A program made the position numbers and the translations under genes. A stretch of DNA of 64,000 nucleotides from Exiguobacterium aurantiacum (GTDB lineage Bacteria > Bacillota > Bacilli > Exiguobacteriales > Exiguobacteriaceae): the NCBI RefSeq assembly GCF_024362205.1, contig NZ_CP101462.1:648501-712500 (forward strand). Direction: 5' to 3'. Under the pieces are notes generated by a model that ran no database searches, had not been told where the DNA came from, and saw only the letters and a list, made by a program, of their open reading frames with translations. Below are positions 8,866 to 17,644 of this stretch, piece after piece; position 1 is the stretch's first letter, and each line of letters starts with the position of its first letter.

Positions 8866-9992
8866 AACAAAAACTCATCTTTATCGGGAACATCGCTTCC
8901 CCTTACCAAGTGAAGCTATGTTACGCACTAGAGGAATATTTCGACGCTGAATTTTGGTTTTATGAGCATCTCGATCAAAACCGACCGGATTGGTGGAAGA
9001 TTCCGCTCGGAGAAAAGTGTCAGGTGCTGAAGTACTCGAAATGGTTCCCAAAAATCGGCTATCTCTCGCTCGGATTAATTCCGGAGCTGATTCGGTTCAA
9101 ACCGGACGTCATCTTGCTCGGCGGATTCATGGCCGGCCATGCCGTTATCGTGAGAATGGCAAAACTGTTCGGAATCAAAACCGTCATCATGAGCGAACCG
9201 CTTCGTCCGTTGCAAAACGATGATGATCCTTCCGCTCGGCTGACAAATCCTCAGGATAATCCATACAAAACGAAACTGTTGCACTGGATGTTCAAGGACG
9301 CCGACTTATATTTCGGGATGGGGACGGTAGCGGTCGATCAATTCAAGGACCATCTCGGGTTTAATCCTGAAAAAGTTGTGCATGCGACGTATGCACAGGA
9401 CATCGATGCTTACTTCGATCATGGGTTGAGACGGAAACAGCCGGGCGATACGTTCAAACTTTTGTTTGCGAATCGACTCGTCGAACGCTATCAGCCGCTG
9501 CTCGTGTTAGAGGCGTATCGGAATTTATCAAAACGTTATTCCCTCGAACTCTATTTGAACAATTCAGGGCAACAGCTCGAGGCGTGTAAAGCATACATCG
9601 CAGAACATGATTTGAAGAACGTCCACTTCTTAGATGAGATTCGGGCGTGGGACGAGATGCCAAAAGTGTATGAACAAGCGGACATCTTGGTCCTACCGGC
9701 CACGTATTCGAACGGGAACGGGACCATCATCGAAGCAAGAGCCTCGGGGATGGGGGTCGTCATCAGCGATCAAATCAATAACGTCTCCCATCACTCCGTC
9801 GACGGAAAGAACTGCTACATGTGTGACGTCACGGTCGAATCGATTGAACGAGGAATCGAACAGTACCTCGAACATCCAGAGCGTCTCATCGAACATGGCA
9901 TGTTATCGCGGGAACTCGTCAAGTTCCATCGAAACGATGTCACTGCCAAAGGATACTATGACACGTTACGCGCGAAACAAATCATTTCGTAA
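8862..9992 (+). CDS. Glycosyltransferase family 4
   Basis: The 376-aa protein has GT-B architecture. The N-terminal half begins IFIGNIASPYQVKL and contains ILLGGFMAGHA. The C-terminal donor domain carries the E-x7-E-like region NGNGTIIEARASGMGVV. It is translationally coupled to capG (ATGA), which makes an L-FucNAc transferase role plausible, though nothing in the sequence proves donor specificity. GGAGGGTG precedes the start inside the capG end. The WbqC-family gene follows 12 bp later. Confidence 0.88.
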   Translation: MKQKLIFIGNIASPYQVKLCYALEEYFDAEFWFYEHLDQNRPDWWKIPLGEKCQVLKYSKWFPKIGYLSLGLIPELIRFKPDVILLGGFMAGHAVIVRMAKLFGIKTVIMSEPLRPLQNDDDPSARLTNPQDNPYKTKLLHWMFKDADLYFGMGTVAVDQFKDHLGFNPEKVVHATYAQDIDAYFDHGLRRKQPGDTFKLLFANRLVERYQPLLVLEAYRNLSKRYSLELYLNNSGQQLEACKAYIAEHDLKNVHFLDEIRAWDEMPKVYEQADILVLPATYSNGNGTIIEARASGMGVVISDQINNVSHHSVDGKNCYMCDVTVESIERGIEQYLEHPERLIEHGMLSRELVKFHRNDVTAKGYYDTLRAKQIIS

Positions 9993-10004
9993 AGGAGAGA
10001 CGTC

Positions 10005-10721
10005 ATGAACGTGGCCATCATGCAACCCTACTTCTTCCCTTATATCGGGTACTTCCAGTTGATCCATGCGGTCGATACATTCGTTGTGTATGACGACGTT
10101 CATTTCATCAAAAAAGGGTGGATTCATCGAAATCGTATCTTAATTGATGGACATCCTCATCCGTTCACGTTATCGATTCAAAAGATGAGTCAAAATCGTT
10201 TGATTTGCGACCATGAGCGGGCGCAACCAGATGAGATCGCCGAGCAACAGTTGAAGTTGTTGCGACACGCCTACCACAAAGCTCCTCAGTTCGAACACGT
10301 CTTCCCGTTGCTCGAACGTGTGATCCGTCACCCCGAACGAAACGTCGGGAAGTATTTGGCATACGGCATCGAGGAAGTCGCTAGGTACCTCGGCATCTCG
10401 ACGACGTTCATACTTTCGTCAGAGTTGAACGCTGGGGTTGGCTTGAAGGGCCAAGCGAGAATTCTCAAGATATGTGAACAGTTAAAGGCGACGCATTACA
10501 TGAATGCGATCAATGGGATGGCTTTGTACGATGCCGATGTCTTCGAACAGGCCGGGATTGATCTATCGTTTATTAAGACCGACTCAATGACGTACGATCA
10601 AGGCCCGCGTCCGTTTCAACCGAACTTGTCCATCATCGACGTGATGATGCATTGTTCCACACCTGAAATCCAATTCATGCTTGAACGGTACGCACTCGTC
10701 TCGAATCGCCAAGTGACCTAG
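10005..10721 (+). CDS. WbqC family protein
   Basis: This 238-aa soluble protein belongs to the WbqC family, recognisable from its start (MNVAIMQPYFFPYIGYFQLI) and the VVYDDVHFIKKGWIHRNRI segment. WbqC proteins are encoded in O-antigen and EPS loci carrying dTDP-4-amino-4,6-dideoxy sugars. They are suspected to take part in modifying or transferring those sugars, but the reaction is not settled. Here it lies directly before a VioA-like aminotransferase and rmlAB, the same company. AAAGGAGAG supports the start. No membrane segment or signal peptide is visible. Confidence 0.87.
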   Translation: MNVAIMQPYFFPYIGYFQLIHAVDTFVVYDDVHFIKKGWIHRNRILIDGHPHPFTLSIQKMSQNRLICDHERAQPDEIAEQQLKLLRHAYHKAPQFEHVFPLLERVIRHPERNVGKYLAYGIEEVARYLGISTTFILSSELNAGVGLKGQARILKICEQLKATHYMNAINGMALYDADVFEQAGIDLSFIKTDSMTYDQGPRPFQPNLSIIDVMMHCSTPEIQFMLERYALVSNRQVT

Positions 10722-10731
10722 GAGGTGCCTT

Positions 10732-11910
10732 ATGCTACACATCGTCGATATCCAATCCGCCGCATTCCCAGCTCATCCAGCATCCAATCAGCCTGACCGT
10801 CCGCAAAAAACTATTCCCGTCACCAAATCCGCACTTCCTTCATTTGAAGAGTATACGGATGAGATTCGTGAGTTGTGGGCGTCGGGATGGTTGACAAACA
10901 ACGGCGCCAAACATCAGCAACTCGAGCACGAGCTGATTGATTATTTAGGAGTCGAACACATCTCCCTGTTCACGAATGGGCACTTGGCACTCGAGACGGC
11001 AATCGAAGCACTCGGATTGACAGGAGAGGTCATCACGACGCCGTTCACCTTTGCTTCGACGAGTCATGCCTTGATTCGTAAAGGGCTGACGCCCGTTTAC
11101 GGAGATATCCGTCCAGACGACTTTACGCTCGATGCTTCCAAATTAGAGCGATTGATTACGACGAAAACCTCGGCCATCCTTCCCGTCCATGTGTACGGAA
11201 ATGTATGCGACGTCGAGGCGATCGAGGCGATTGCCAAGCGACACAATCTGAAAGTGATTTATGATGCGGCCCACACGTTCGGCGTCAACGTGAACGGACG
11301 AGGGATTGGTACGTTCGGGGATATCTCGATGTTCAGTTTCCACGCCACGAAAGTGTTCCATACGATTGAAGGAGGCGCCTTGACGTACAATGACCCCGCA
11401 TTGAAAGCCCGTTTCGACCAGTTGAAGAACTTTGGCATCACTGGCCCGGAAACGGTGGAAGTGCCGGGGGGGAACGCCAAGATGAATGAGTTTCAAGCTG
11501 CGATGGGGTTATGCAACTTGCGTCATATCGATGAGACGATCACGCGGCGGAAACGCGTGCGCGAGCAATATGACGCGTTGCTCAAAAATGTCAACGGGGT
11601 CCGAATCCTGACACCTCAACCGGGCGTCGAAACGAACCATTCCTATTATCCCATCATCTTGACAGCGGAACAGAATCGACGGGATGAGCTGCATGACGCT
11701 CTAGCGCAGGAAGGCATCTTCACCCGGAAATATTTCTATCCGCTCGTGACGGATTATGCGTGGAATCACAATCGGTTTGCGAGCCGCCGCACACCCGTCG
11801 CCCGCGAGATTGCCGAACGGGTGTTGACCCTTCCACTCTACCCGGACCTTGCCTTAGAAGACGTGACCCGGATTTGCACGATGATTCAAGAAAGGATGAT
11901 GAAGCGATGA
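10732..11910 (+). CDS. DegT/DnrJ/EryC1/StrS aminotransferase, VioA-like (dTDP-4-keto-6-deoxyglucose aminotransferase)
   Basis: A 392-aa PLP-dependent sugar aminotransferase. The PLP lysine is about Lys207 in [14 protein letters not shown]. The N-terminal [13 protein letters not shown] and the [13 protein letters not shown] region resemble E. coli VioA. With RmlA and RmlB but no RmlC or RmlD next to it, the likely product is dTDP-4-amino-4,6-dideoxyglucose (viosamine). A 3-amino sugar cannot be excluded, although no ketoisomerase is present. GGAGGTG precedes the start. The first about 27 residues extend beyond the usual family start. The stop overlaps rmlA by ATGA. Confidence 0.88.
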   Translation: MLHIVDIQSAAFPAHPASNQPDRPQKTIPVTKSALPSFEEYTDEIRELWASGWLTNNGAKHQQLEHELIDYLGVEHISLFTNGHLALETAIEALGLTGEVITTPFTFASTSHALIRKGLTPVYGDIRPDDFTLDASKLERLITTKTSAILPVHVYGNVCDVEAIEAIAKRHNLKVIYDAAHTFGVNVNGRGIGTFGDISMFSFHATKVFHTIEGGALTYNDPALKARFDQLKNFGITGPETVEVPGGNAKMNEFQAAMGLCNLRHIDETITRRKRVREQYDALLKNVNGVRILTPQPGVETNHSYYPIILTAEQNRRDELHDALAQEGIFTRKYFYPLVTDYAWNHNRFASRRTPVAREIAERVLTLPLYPDLALEDVTRICTMIQERMMKR

Positions 11911-12878
11911 AAGGGATCATATTAGCAGGTGGGAACGGAACACGCCTCTACCCGATGACAAAGGCCGTCTCCAAACAATTGTTACCGATCTACGATAAGC
12001 CGTTGATTTACTATCCGATGTCCGTATTGATGCTAGCGGGGATTCGGGAAATCTTGCTCATTTCGACCCCGCAAGACATCGGTGGATATGAGCGTCTGTT
12101 CGGGGACGGCCATCAGCTCGGTATCGACATCTCGTATAAAGTGCAGACGAAGCCGGTCGGACTGGCCGATGCCTTTATTCTAGGGGCAGACTTTATCGGT
12201 GATGACTCGGTCTGTCTCATTTTAGGAGATAACGTCTTCTACGGACCGGATTTGACTCGTTTCTTGAAACACGCACAAGCCAAAAAACAAGGGGCGACCG
12301 TCTTCGGCTATCCGGTAAAAGATCCGCGCGCCTTTGGCGTCGTCGAATTCGATGCCCACAACCGAGTCGTCTCGATCGAAGAAAAACCGGCGGCCCCAAA
12401 ATCGAATTATGCGGTCCCGGGCCTATATTTCTACGACAATCAAGTCGTCGATTTCGCCAAACGTGTCGAACCTTCCGCAAGGGGCGAACTTGAAATCACG
12501 TCAATCAACAACATGTATCTCGAGCGCGGGGAGTTGAACGTCGTGCTGTTCGGACGAGGGATGGCATGGCTCGACACCGGAACGCCAGAAGGAATGATCA
12601 AAGCGTCCGTGTTCGTCCAAACGGTGCAAGAGCGACAAGGTTATTATATCGCTTGCCTCGAGGAGATTGCCTGGCGTCGCGGATTCATCACACGAGACGA
12701 GTTGAAGGATATCGGTTTGACGCTCAAGATGACCGATTATGGACAATATCTCTTATCACTCGTCGAGGAAGGGGAGAGAACGGATGCGAACAATCCTAGT
12801 GACTGGCGGAGCCGGGTTCATCGGTTCAAATTTCATAAAACACTTGCGGGCAAAACATCCAACGTACCGCATTCTTAA
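11907..12878 (+). CDS. rmlA: Glucose-1-phosphate thymidylyltransferase (RmlA)
   Basis: RmlA makes dTDP-glucose from dTTP and glucose-1-phosphate. It opens with the nucleotidyltransferase signature ([16 protein letters not shown]) and has the LILGDN metal loop, SIEEKP and [10 protein letters not shown]. The ATG overlaps the aminotransferase stop (ATGA), fixing the start. The protein is 323 aa, about 30 residues longer than usual. The extra tail after LLSLVEEGE lies entirely in the 95-bp overlap with rmlB and has the composition of an out-of-frame reading, so it is probably non-functional. Confidence 0.94.
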   Translation: MKGIILAGGNGTRLYPMTKAVSKQLLPIYDKPLIYYPMSVLMLAGIREILLISTPQDIGGYERLFGDGHQLGIDISYKVQTKPVGLADAFILGADFIGDDSVCLILGDNVFYGPDLTRFLKHAQAKKQGATVFGYPVKDPRAFGVVEFDAHNRVVSIEEKPAAPKSNYAVPGLYFYDNQVVDFAKRVEPSARGELEITSINNMYLERGELNVVLFGRGMAWLDTGTPEGMIKASVFVQTVQERQGYYIACLEEIAWRRGFITRDELKDIGLTLKMTDYGQYLLSLVEEGERTDANNPSDWRSRVHRFKFHKTLAGKTSNVPHS

Positions 12879-13842
12879 CGTCGATGCGCTCACGTATGCA
12901 GGGAATCTGGAGAACCTGCAGGAGTTCGAGGCGGATTCGCTCTACCAGTTCGCGAAGGCCGACATCCGTGACCGACAAACGATGGACCGATTGTTCACGA
13001 CGTATGAAGTCGATGAAGTCGTCCATTTCGCAGCAGAATCGCATGTGGATCGGAGCATCACCGAACCTGAACTGTTTTTGACGACAAACGTTCTCGGGAC
13101 GCAAGTGCTACTCGACACGTCGATGCGTCATTGGAAAGTCGCTCCTGACGATAAGTACAGCCGGGAGTATAAGGCAGGTGTCTGTTTTGTCCATGTGTCG
13201 ACGGACGAAGTATACGGATCACTCGGTGCGACCGGTTATTTCACCGAGGACTCGCCGATTGCCCCCAACAGTCCGTATTCGGCCTCGAAAGCGAGCTCTG
13301 ACCTGCTCGTTCGGGCCTATCACGAGACGTACGGGTTGCCGGTCAAGACGACGCGATGCAGCAACAACTACGGGCCGTATCAGTTCCCGGAGAAGCTCAT
13401 CCCACTCATGATTCATAACTGTCTGTCGAATTTGCCGCTACCGGTTTACGGAGACGGGCAACAGATTCGGGACTGGTTGCATGTGAGCGATCACTGTGAA
13501 GCCATCGATGTCGTTCGAGAGAACGGAAGGTTCGGCGATGTTTACAACATCGGGGGGCACAACGAAAAAACAAACTTGGAGCTCGTTCACATCATCCTTA
13601 AAGCGTTCGGACAGTCAGACGAGTTGATTCAATTCGTGAAAGACCGTCCGGGACACGATCGACGTTACGCGATCGACGCGACCAAGATGGCCGACGAACT
13701 CGGGTGGACTCCACGATATCGGTTTGAAGATGGAATCGCCGAGACGATTCAATGGTATGTGGAGCATCCCGAATGGATCGAACGGGTCGTGTCCGGTGCG
13801 TATCAATCTTACTACGACTCGATGTATTCTTCGTTCCGATAG
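12784..13842 (+). CDS. rmlB: dTDP-glucose 4,6-dehydratase (RmlB)
   Basis: RmlB converts dTDP-glucose to dTDP-4-keto-6-deoxyglucose, here the substrate of the VioA-like aminotransferase. Diagnostic motifs are [10 protein letters not shown] at the N terminus, [23 protein letters not shown], the Y-x3-K pair in [11 protein letters not shown], and [14 protein letters not shown]. The start at 12784 is supported by GGGGAGAG 6 bp upstream and by homology, despite the open frame farther 5'. At 352 aa it matches the family. No rmlC or rmlD follows, so the sugar is not L-rhamnose unless those genes lie elsewhere. Confidence 0.95.
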   Translation: MRTILVTGGAGFIGSNFIKHLRAKHPTYRILNVDALTYAGNLENLQEFEADSLYQFAKADIRDRQTMDRLFTTYEVDEVVHFAAESHVDRSITEPELFLTTNVLGTQVLLDTSMRHWKVAPDDKYSREYKAGVCFVHVSTDEVYGSLGATGYFTEDSPIAPNSPYSASKASSDLLVRAYHETYGLPVKTTRCSNNYGPYQFPEKLIPLMIHNCLSNLPLPVYGDGQQIRDWLHVSDHCEAIDVVRENGRFGDVYNIGGHNEKTNLELVHIILKAFGQSDELIQFVKDRPGHDRRYAIDATKMADELGWTPRYRFEDGIAETIQWYVEHPEWIERVVSGAYQSYYDSMYSSFR

Positions 13843-13854
13843 GAGGGAGTTCCC

Positions 13855-14463
13855 ATGTATTCACGTTTTTTGAAACGTCCGCAAGATATGATTCTTGCGA
13901 CGGTCTCACTGCTCGTTTTAAGTCCCGTCCTCGTCACGATTGCCGGTCTCATCAAGTGGAAGCTCGGGGGACCGGTACTGTTCAAACAAAAACGTCCGGG
14001 GAAGGACGGCGTCGTCTTCGAGATGGTGAAGTTTCGGACGATGACCGACGAGCGGGATGAGCATGGGGAGCTGTTACCGGACGAGGCCCGTCTGACCCCG
14101 TTCGGGAACAAGCTTCGTTCGCTCAGTCTCGATGAGCTGCCGAGCTTGTTCAATATCGTCAAAGGCGACATCGCCATCGTCGGACCGCGCCCGTTGCTTG
14201 TCGAGTATTTACCACGCTATAACGACGAACAGCGCCGACGACATGTCGTCCGTCCCGGACTGACGGGACTCGCCCAAGTCAATGGAAGGAACCGGCTGTC
14301 TTGGCCCAATCGTTTCGCTCTCGATGTGAAGTATGTCGACAACGTCACGTTCCTCAATGACTGGAAGATCATCTTGCAGACGGTCGGGAAAGTCGTGAAG
14401 AAGGACGGTATCTCGTCTGATACGGCGGCGACGATGGAGGCGTTTATGGGGGATGAACGATGA
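13855..14463 (+). CDS. Undecaprenyl-phosphate sugar-1-phosphate transferase (small PglC/EpsL-type)
   Basis: This 202-aa monotopic phosphoglycosyltransferase starts repeat-unit synthesis by moving a sugar-1-phosphate to undecaprenyl phosphate. A single N-terminal hydrophobic segment (residues 14-34) is followed by the catalytic core: FKQKRPGKDG, MVKFRTM, LDELPSLFNIVKGD and IVGPRPLL. The C-terminal KKDGISSDTAATMEAF tail is shared with the PglC group, which prefers deoxy-amino sugars. AGGAGGGAG precedes the ATG. It is the last gene before a strong terminator. The donor could be UDP-FucNAc or another amino sugar; this is not determined. Confidence 0.93.
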   Translation: MYSRFLKRPQDMILATVSLLVLSPVLVTIAGLIKWKLGGPVLFKQKRPGKDGVVFEMVKFRTMTDERDEHGELLPDEARLTPFGNKLRSLSLDELPSLFNIVKGDIAIVGPRPLLVEYLPRYNDEQRRRHVVRPGLTGLAQVNGRNRLSWPNRFALDVKYVDNVTFLNDWKIILQTVGKVVKKDGISSDTAATMEAFMGDER

Positions 14464-14480
14464 CACGTGTCGTCAAATGA

Positions 14481-14513
14481 AGCGAGCGGGCTCCATGGCC
14501 CGCTCGCTTTCTT
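14481..14513 (+). terminator. Rho-independent terminator ending the EPS locus
   Basis: An 11-bp perfect stem (AGCGAGCGGGC / GCCCGCTCGCT) with a 6-nt loop is followed by TTCTT, starting 18 bp after the sugar transferase stop. Confidence 0.88.
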
Positions 14514-14618
14514 ATGTGTCGTTTACTTTGGCAATTTTCATCAGAACGTCACTCGAGTCTTCCAGGAAAACGTGATATAACTAAATATGTGAATTATTGA
14601 ACAAATGGAGGTTTACAC

Positions 14619-15263
14619 ATGAAACGATTTCTATTCTTGCTCATAGGTTTGATTGTCATCCTCGCAGCCTGCAGCCAAAGCGAGGCCGTCGACACGACAA
14701 AACTGCACACATACACGAAGTACGAGCTCCCGCTCCAAGAAAAAGTTGTAATCGGGGAAGGAGAACACGAAATCGTGTTCGTCTTCGACTACAGCTGTCC
14801 GTGGTGCAAAAAATGGATGGAAGAGCTACTGCCGGAGATCGAGGAGCGCTGGCTCGAGACGGGCGAGGCGACGTTCAAAGGACAGCCGCTCGTCTTGTTG
14901 AACGAACAGTCGCAACTGCTCGCGAACGTGGACTATAATGTGGAACGACTCATCCCGGACCGCTACTATGAGGTACAGCGTGCCATCGGACTCGACTCCG
15001 GGTCTGACGGGTTCGGGACTGAAGCCTACGTCCGGGAACTCGCGTCCGAGTTCAACCTCAACGCGGACGAATTGCTTGAGAACCATGTCGATATCGGCAT
15101 CCAAAACTCACGGCTGTTTACACGGGACTTCGGCGTCGCCTATGTGCCGACGGTATACGTCGACGGGATCCAGCTCGTGGATGCTTTCAGCTTGGAGGAA
15201 ATGGAACAAGTCATGGATGGGACAATCAAAGCCGGTGATCAAGTCGAACTACCCGAGAATTAA
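14619..15263 (+). CDS. DsbA/BdbD-like thiol oxidoreductase, lipoprotein
   Basis: The 214-aa product is an exported thioredoxin-fold protein of the DsbA family. Residues 1-17 form a lipoprotein signal with the lipobox cysteine at 18 (LAAC). The redox motif is C60-P-W-C63, and a cis-Pro loop (VPTVYVDG) lies near residue 170. It would oxidise or isomerise disulfides at the outer membrane face. TGGAGGTTT lies before the ATG. It stands alone between two terminators, so it is probably monocistronic. DsbB-type reoxidation partners are not in the window. Confidence 0.88.
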   Translation: MKRFLFLLIGLIVILAACSQSEAVDTTKLHTYTKYELPLQEKVVIGEGEHEIVFVFDYSCPWCKKWMEELLPEIEERWLETGEATFKGQPLVLLNEQSQLLANVDYNVERLIPDRYYEVQRAIGLDSGSDGFGTEAYVRELASEFNLNADELLENHVDIGIQNSRLFTRDFGVAYVPTVYVDGIQLVDAFSLEEMEQVMDGTIKAGDQVELPEN

Positions 15264-15266
15264 AAC

Positions 15267-15293
15267 AACCCCTCGTCACGGCGACGAGGGGTT
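15267..15293 (-). terminator. Terminator of the small membrane protein gene on the minus strand
   Basis: AACCCCTCGTC pairs with GACGAGGGGTT. On the minus strand the stem is followed by GTTTTAA, while the plus strand has no T run. It therefore mainly serves the minus-strand gene. Confidence 0.7.
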
Positions 15294-15296
15294 GCA

Positions 15297-15405
15297 TCAT
15301 AGATTCTCGATATACGGTTTGACGAAGAAATCGAACAGCTCGGCGTCAAGCAAATACCGATTCATGTAGAACGGGTCGTTGTCCGGTATTATTGGTTTCA
15401 GAATT
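15297..15405 (-). pseudogene. Possible 3' remnant of a degraded gene
   Basis: Directly after the stop of the small membrane protein gene, the minus strand holds about 35 open codons. They end PYIENL and a stop 3 bp before the terminator. The text has an ordinary helical protein pattern (YLLDAELFDFF) but lacks a ribosome site or credible start. It may be the tail of a gene whose front was lost, or chance. I do not recognise it. Confidence 0.3.
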
Positions 15406-15646
15406 AAGAAATTTGCTTGTTTTGCTTCCTTTGTCTGTCCTTGCGCCACTTCCAAACGAACAGACCGATGAGCGCAAGAAGTGGAGCAGCGACCCATGGA
15501 CGGGCTTCGATGATGGCGACGAGCTCAAAAATTGACAACCAACCGCTAATCATGATGAGAATCAGCAGGAAAGTCTTAAGCCCACCTCGAATAGGAAACC
15601 AGTAGAAGACGAAAAGCGAAATTAAAAAGAAAGCGAGCAATCCCAT
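15404..15646 (-). CDS. Small hypothetical membrane protein
   Basis: This 80-aa protein has three predicted membrane segments (about residues 2-18, 24-43 and 49-65) and a basic C terminus (WKWRKDRQRKQNK). The ATG at 15646 is preferred over one eight codons upstream because AGAAAGGA lies 8 bp before it. An extended -10 sequence lies upstream. The family is not recognised. It converges with the DsbA-like gene and seems monocistronic. Confidence 0.6.
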   Translation of the reverse strand: MGLLAFFLISLFVFYWFPIRGGLKTFLLILIMISGWLSIFELVAIIEARPWVAAPLLALIGLFVWKWRKDRQRKQNKQIS

Positions 15647-15674
15647 GCGGTTATTCCTTTCTAGCCTCATTTTG

Positions 15675-15685
15675 ACTCATTATAG
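15675..15685 (-). promoter_or_regulatory. Extended -10 promoter of the small membrane protein gene
   Basis: The minus strand reads TGCTATAAT, a perfect -10 with the TGn extension, about 30 bp before the chosen start. No good -35 is visible, which is compatible with an extended -10 promoter. Confidence 0.5.
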
Positions 15686-15772
15686 CAGAGAATATTCGTA
15701 GAGTGTTAGAGCCTTCCCTTGCTCGGTGCTTTTCGGTACTGTTAATAGAAGACTATTGAAGGAGGAACTATC

Positions 15773-17014
15773 GTGAAATTTGGAATCATCGGCCTTGGCT
15801 ATGTCGGGCTGGCCACCCTGTGTGGACTAGCGAAAGCGGGGCATGAGGTCATCGGTGTCGAGAAAGATCAACCGAGACTGCTCCGTCTCATGAACGGGGA
15901 AGTCCCGTTCCACGAACCAGGAATGGCAGACGTATTGCGGGACTATCCCGGCTCGATCACGTTCACGGACTCGATCGCCGATGTGGAAACGGTCGATTAT
16001 CTCGTCCTCGCCGTCGGCACGCCGAGCAAGAGTGACGGCAGCTGTGACTTGACGTTCGTCGACGAAGCCTTGTCTGAGGTCAAGTCGAAACAAAAAATCA
16101 TCATCCGGAGCACGGTGCCACCGGGTACGACCGACTTGTTGTCGATCATGTACCCGGCCCACACGTTCGCCGTCGTCCCAGAGTTTCTCCAAGAAGGTCG
16201 CGCCCTTGCCGACGTGTTGAAACCGCACCGCGTCGTCATCGGCAGTGACAACCTTGAGATGTCCGAAGAGGTCGCGGGCATCTACGGGCGCCTCGGCGTA
16301 CCGCTCGTCTGCACGTCACCGATCGATGCGGAGTTCATCAAATACGCCTCGAACGCGTTTCTCGCCACGAAGATCAGTTTCATCAACGACTTGGCACGTC
16401 TCGCCGACAAGGCCGGGGCGGATATCACGACGATCGCCGACGGGATGGGGCTCGACCCGCGCATCGGGCGTTCGTTCTTGAACGCCGGTCTCGGTTACGG
16501 GGGTTCGTGTTTCCCAAAAGACATGCAAGCGCTCTTGAACGTCGCCCACGAGAACGAGCTTGACTTGCCGGTCATCAGCGCCGCTATGCACTCGAACGAC
16601 TCGCAAATGGCGTACGTCGCCTCGAAAGTCGAGCACAAGAGCGGCATCAAGGTCGCTTTCCTCGGCCTCGCCTTCAAACCGGAGACGGATGATATGCGTG
16701 ACGCGCCGTCCGTCACGCTCGCTCGCCACTTGGCGTTGCGTGAAATCGATATCGTCGGTTACGACCCGCTCGCCAAATGGGATTATCCACAGGCGATGAC
16801 GCCTGAAGCGGCGCTCAAAGGAGCGGACGTCGCCATCCTTGTCACGGAATGGGACGAGCTCGTCAACTTGAAACCGGAAGCGTTCGACGGGATGCGGACG
16901 AAACGATTGATCGACGCCCGGAACGCTTGGAAATATGCACGTGACCCGGGCACCGTCCAGTACGAAGGGGTCGGCCGGATGCAAAACAAGGCGAATACGC
17001 CGTCATCGATGTGA
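15773..17014 (+). CDS. ugd: UDP-glucose 6-dehydrogenase (UDP-glucose/GDP-mannose dehydrogenase family)
   Basis: A 413-aa NAD-dependent dehydrogenase that most likely oxidises UDP-glucose to UDP-glucuronate for surface polysaccharides. The N-terminal Rossmann motif is GLGYVGL. Others are STVPPGTT, the central EFIKYASNAFLATKISFINDLA helix, the catalytic Cys246 in GYGGSCFPKD, and the C-terminal LGLAFKPETDDMRDAPS. GGAGGAACTATC precedes the ATG. It lies 1.3 kb after the EPS locus but is transcribed alone. Substrate could be a related UDP-hexosamine, since motifs do not separate these. Confidence 0.9.
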   Translation: MKFGIIGLGYVGLATLCGLAKAGHEVIGVEKDQPRLLRLMNGEVPFHEPGMADVLRDYPGSITFTDSIADVETVDYLVLAVGTPSKSDGSCDLTFVDEALSEVKSKQKIIIRSTVPPGTTDLLSIMYPAHTFAVVPEFLQEGRALADVLKPHRVVIGSDNLEMSEEVAGIYGRLGVPLVCTSPIDAEFIKYASNAFLATKISFINDLARLADKAGADITTIADGMGLDPRIGRSFLNAGLGYGGSCFPKDMQALLNVAHENELDLPVISAAMHSNDSQMAYVASKVEHKSGIKVAFLGLAFKPETDDMRDAPSVTLARHLALREIDIVGYDPLAKWDYPQAMTPEAALKGADVAILVTEWDELVNLKPEAFDGMRTKRLIDARNAWKYARDPGTVQYEGVGRMQNKANTPSSM

Positions 17015-17015
17015 C

Positions 17016-17047
17016 AAAAGGTGAGACCCCGCGGGGCCTCACCTTTT
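17016..17047. terminator. Bidirectional terminator between ugd and the DinB-family gene
   Basis: AAAAGGTGAG-(A)-CCCC and GGGG-(C)-CTCACCTTTTT form a near-perfect stem with A and T runs on the two sides, suiting both convergent genes. Confidence 0.85.
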
Positions 17048-17521
17048 TCACGACTTCATCTGTTCTTTCGTCGGCCCCATGACGCCTGGCACCGTGAGTC
17101 CCGCCTGACGGAGGAGCACCGTCATCTGGCCGCGGTGGTGCGTCTGGTGATCGATCATCATGCGCAGGACGGCGCCACGCGGCTTTCTTTCACCGTGGAC
17201 GTCGACTTCTTCTAATAAATAATCGTCCGAGAACTGTTCGGCCGCCTGGCTAATCTCATCGGCGTAGCGCGCGTACTGGTCGGCGATGGCTGATGCGTCA
17301 GTGGGCTGCGTCAAACTTTTCAAGGCCGACAAGCGGAAGCCGAGTAAGTTCGTGAAATATCCGAGCGCGGTCGTCACGTGCCAACCGATCCATCCAAGCG
17401 AGTTATGGCCTGGGACGATTTCTTGCCCGAGCGCCTCGTCGGTGACGGCGCGGAGCACATTGAGCGTGCCGGTCGACGATTTGGTCCAATCTTGTAGAAA
17501 ATCTGCTTTCGTTCGATACAT
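17048..17521 (-). CDS. DinB-family four-helix protein
   Basis: The 157-aa product belongs to the DinB/YfiT-like family of metal-binding four-helix bundles, several of which are thiol (bacillithiol) transferases. The metal ligands are expected at His48 (GWHV) and in DHQTHHRGQ near residues 123-128. The ATG at 17521 follows AAGGAGGAATTCG, so codons upstream in the open frame are excluded. Enzymatic substrate is unknown. It stands alone and converges with ugd. Confidence 0.85.
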   Translation of the reverse strand: MYRTKADFLQDWTKSSTGTLNVLRAVTDEALGQEIVPGHNSLGWIGWHVTTALGYFTNLLGFRLSALKSLTQPTDASAIADQYARYADEISQAAEQFSDDYLLEEVDVHGERKPRGAVLRMMIDHQTHHRGQMTVLLRQAGLTVPGVMGPTKEQMKS

Positions 17522-17644
17522 CGAATTCCTCCTTAAGCGTTTTGACTCGAGTATAAGACATCCTTGTTCCCTAGGCACGTCTCATGATTTTGAAACGTTC
17601 GGTCTCATTTTCACGTAGACTATAGAAGAAAGGGGGATGCCTCT

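Noticed and set aside
16316-16984. 222-codon minus-strand open frame opposite ugd
   Set aside because: It is a shadow of a well-supported dehydrogenase gene. High GC at third positions keeps the opposite frame open.
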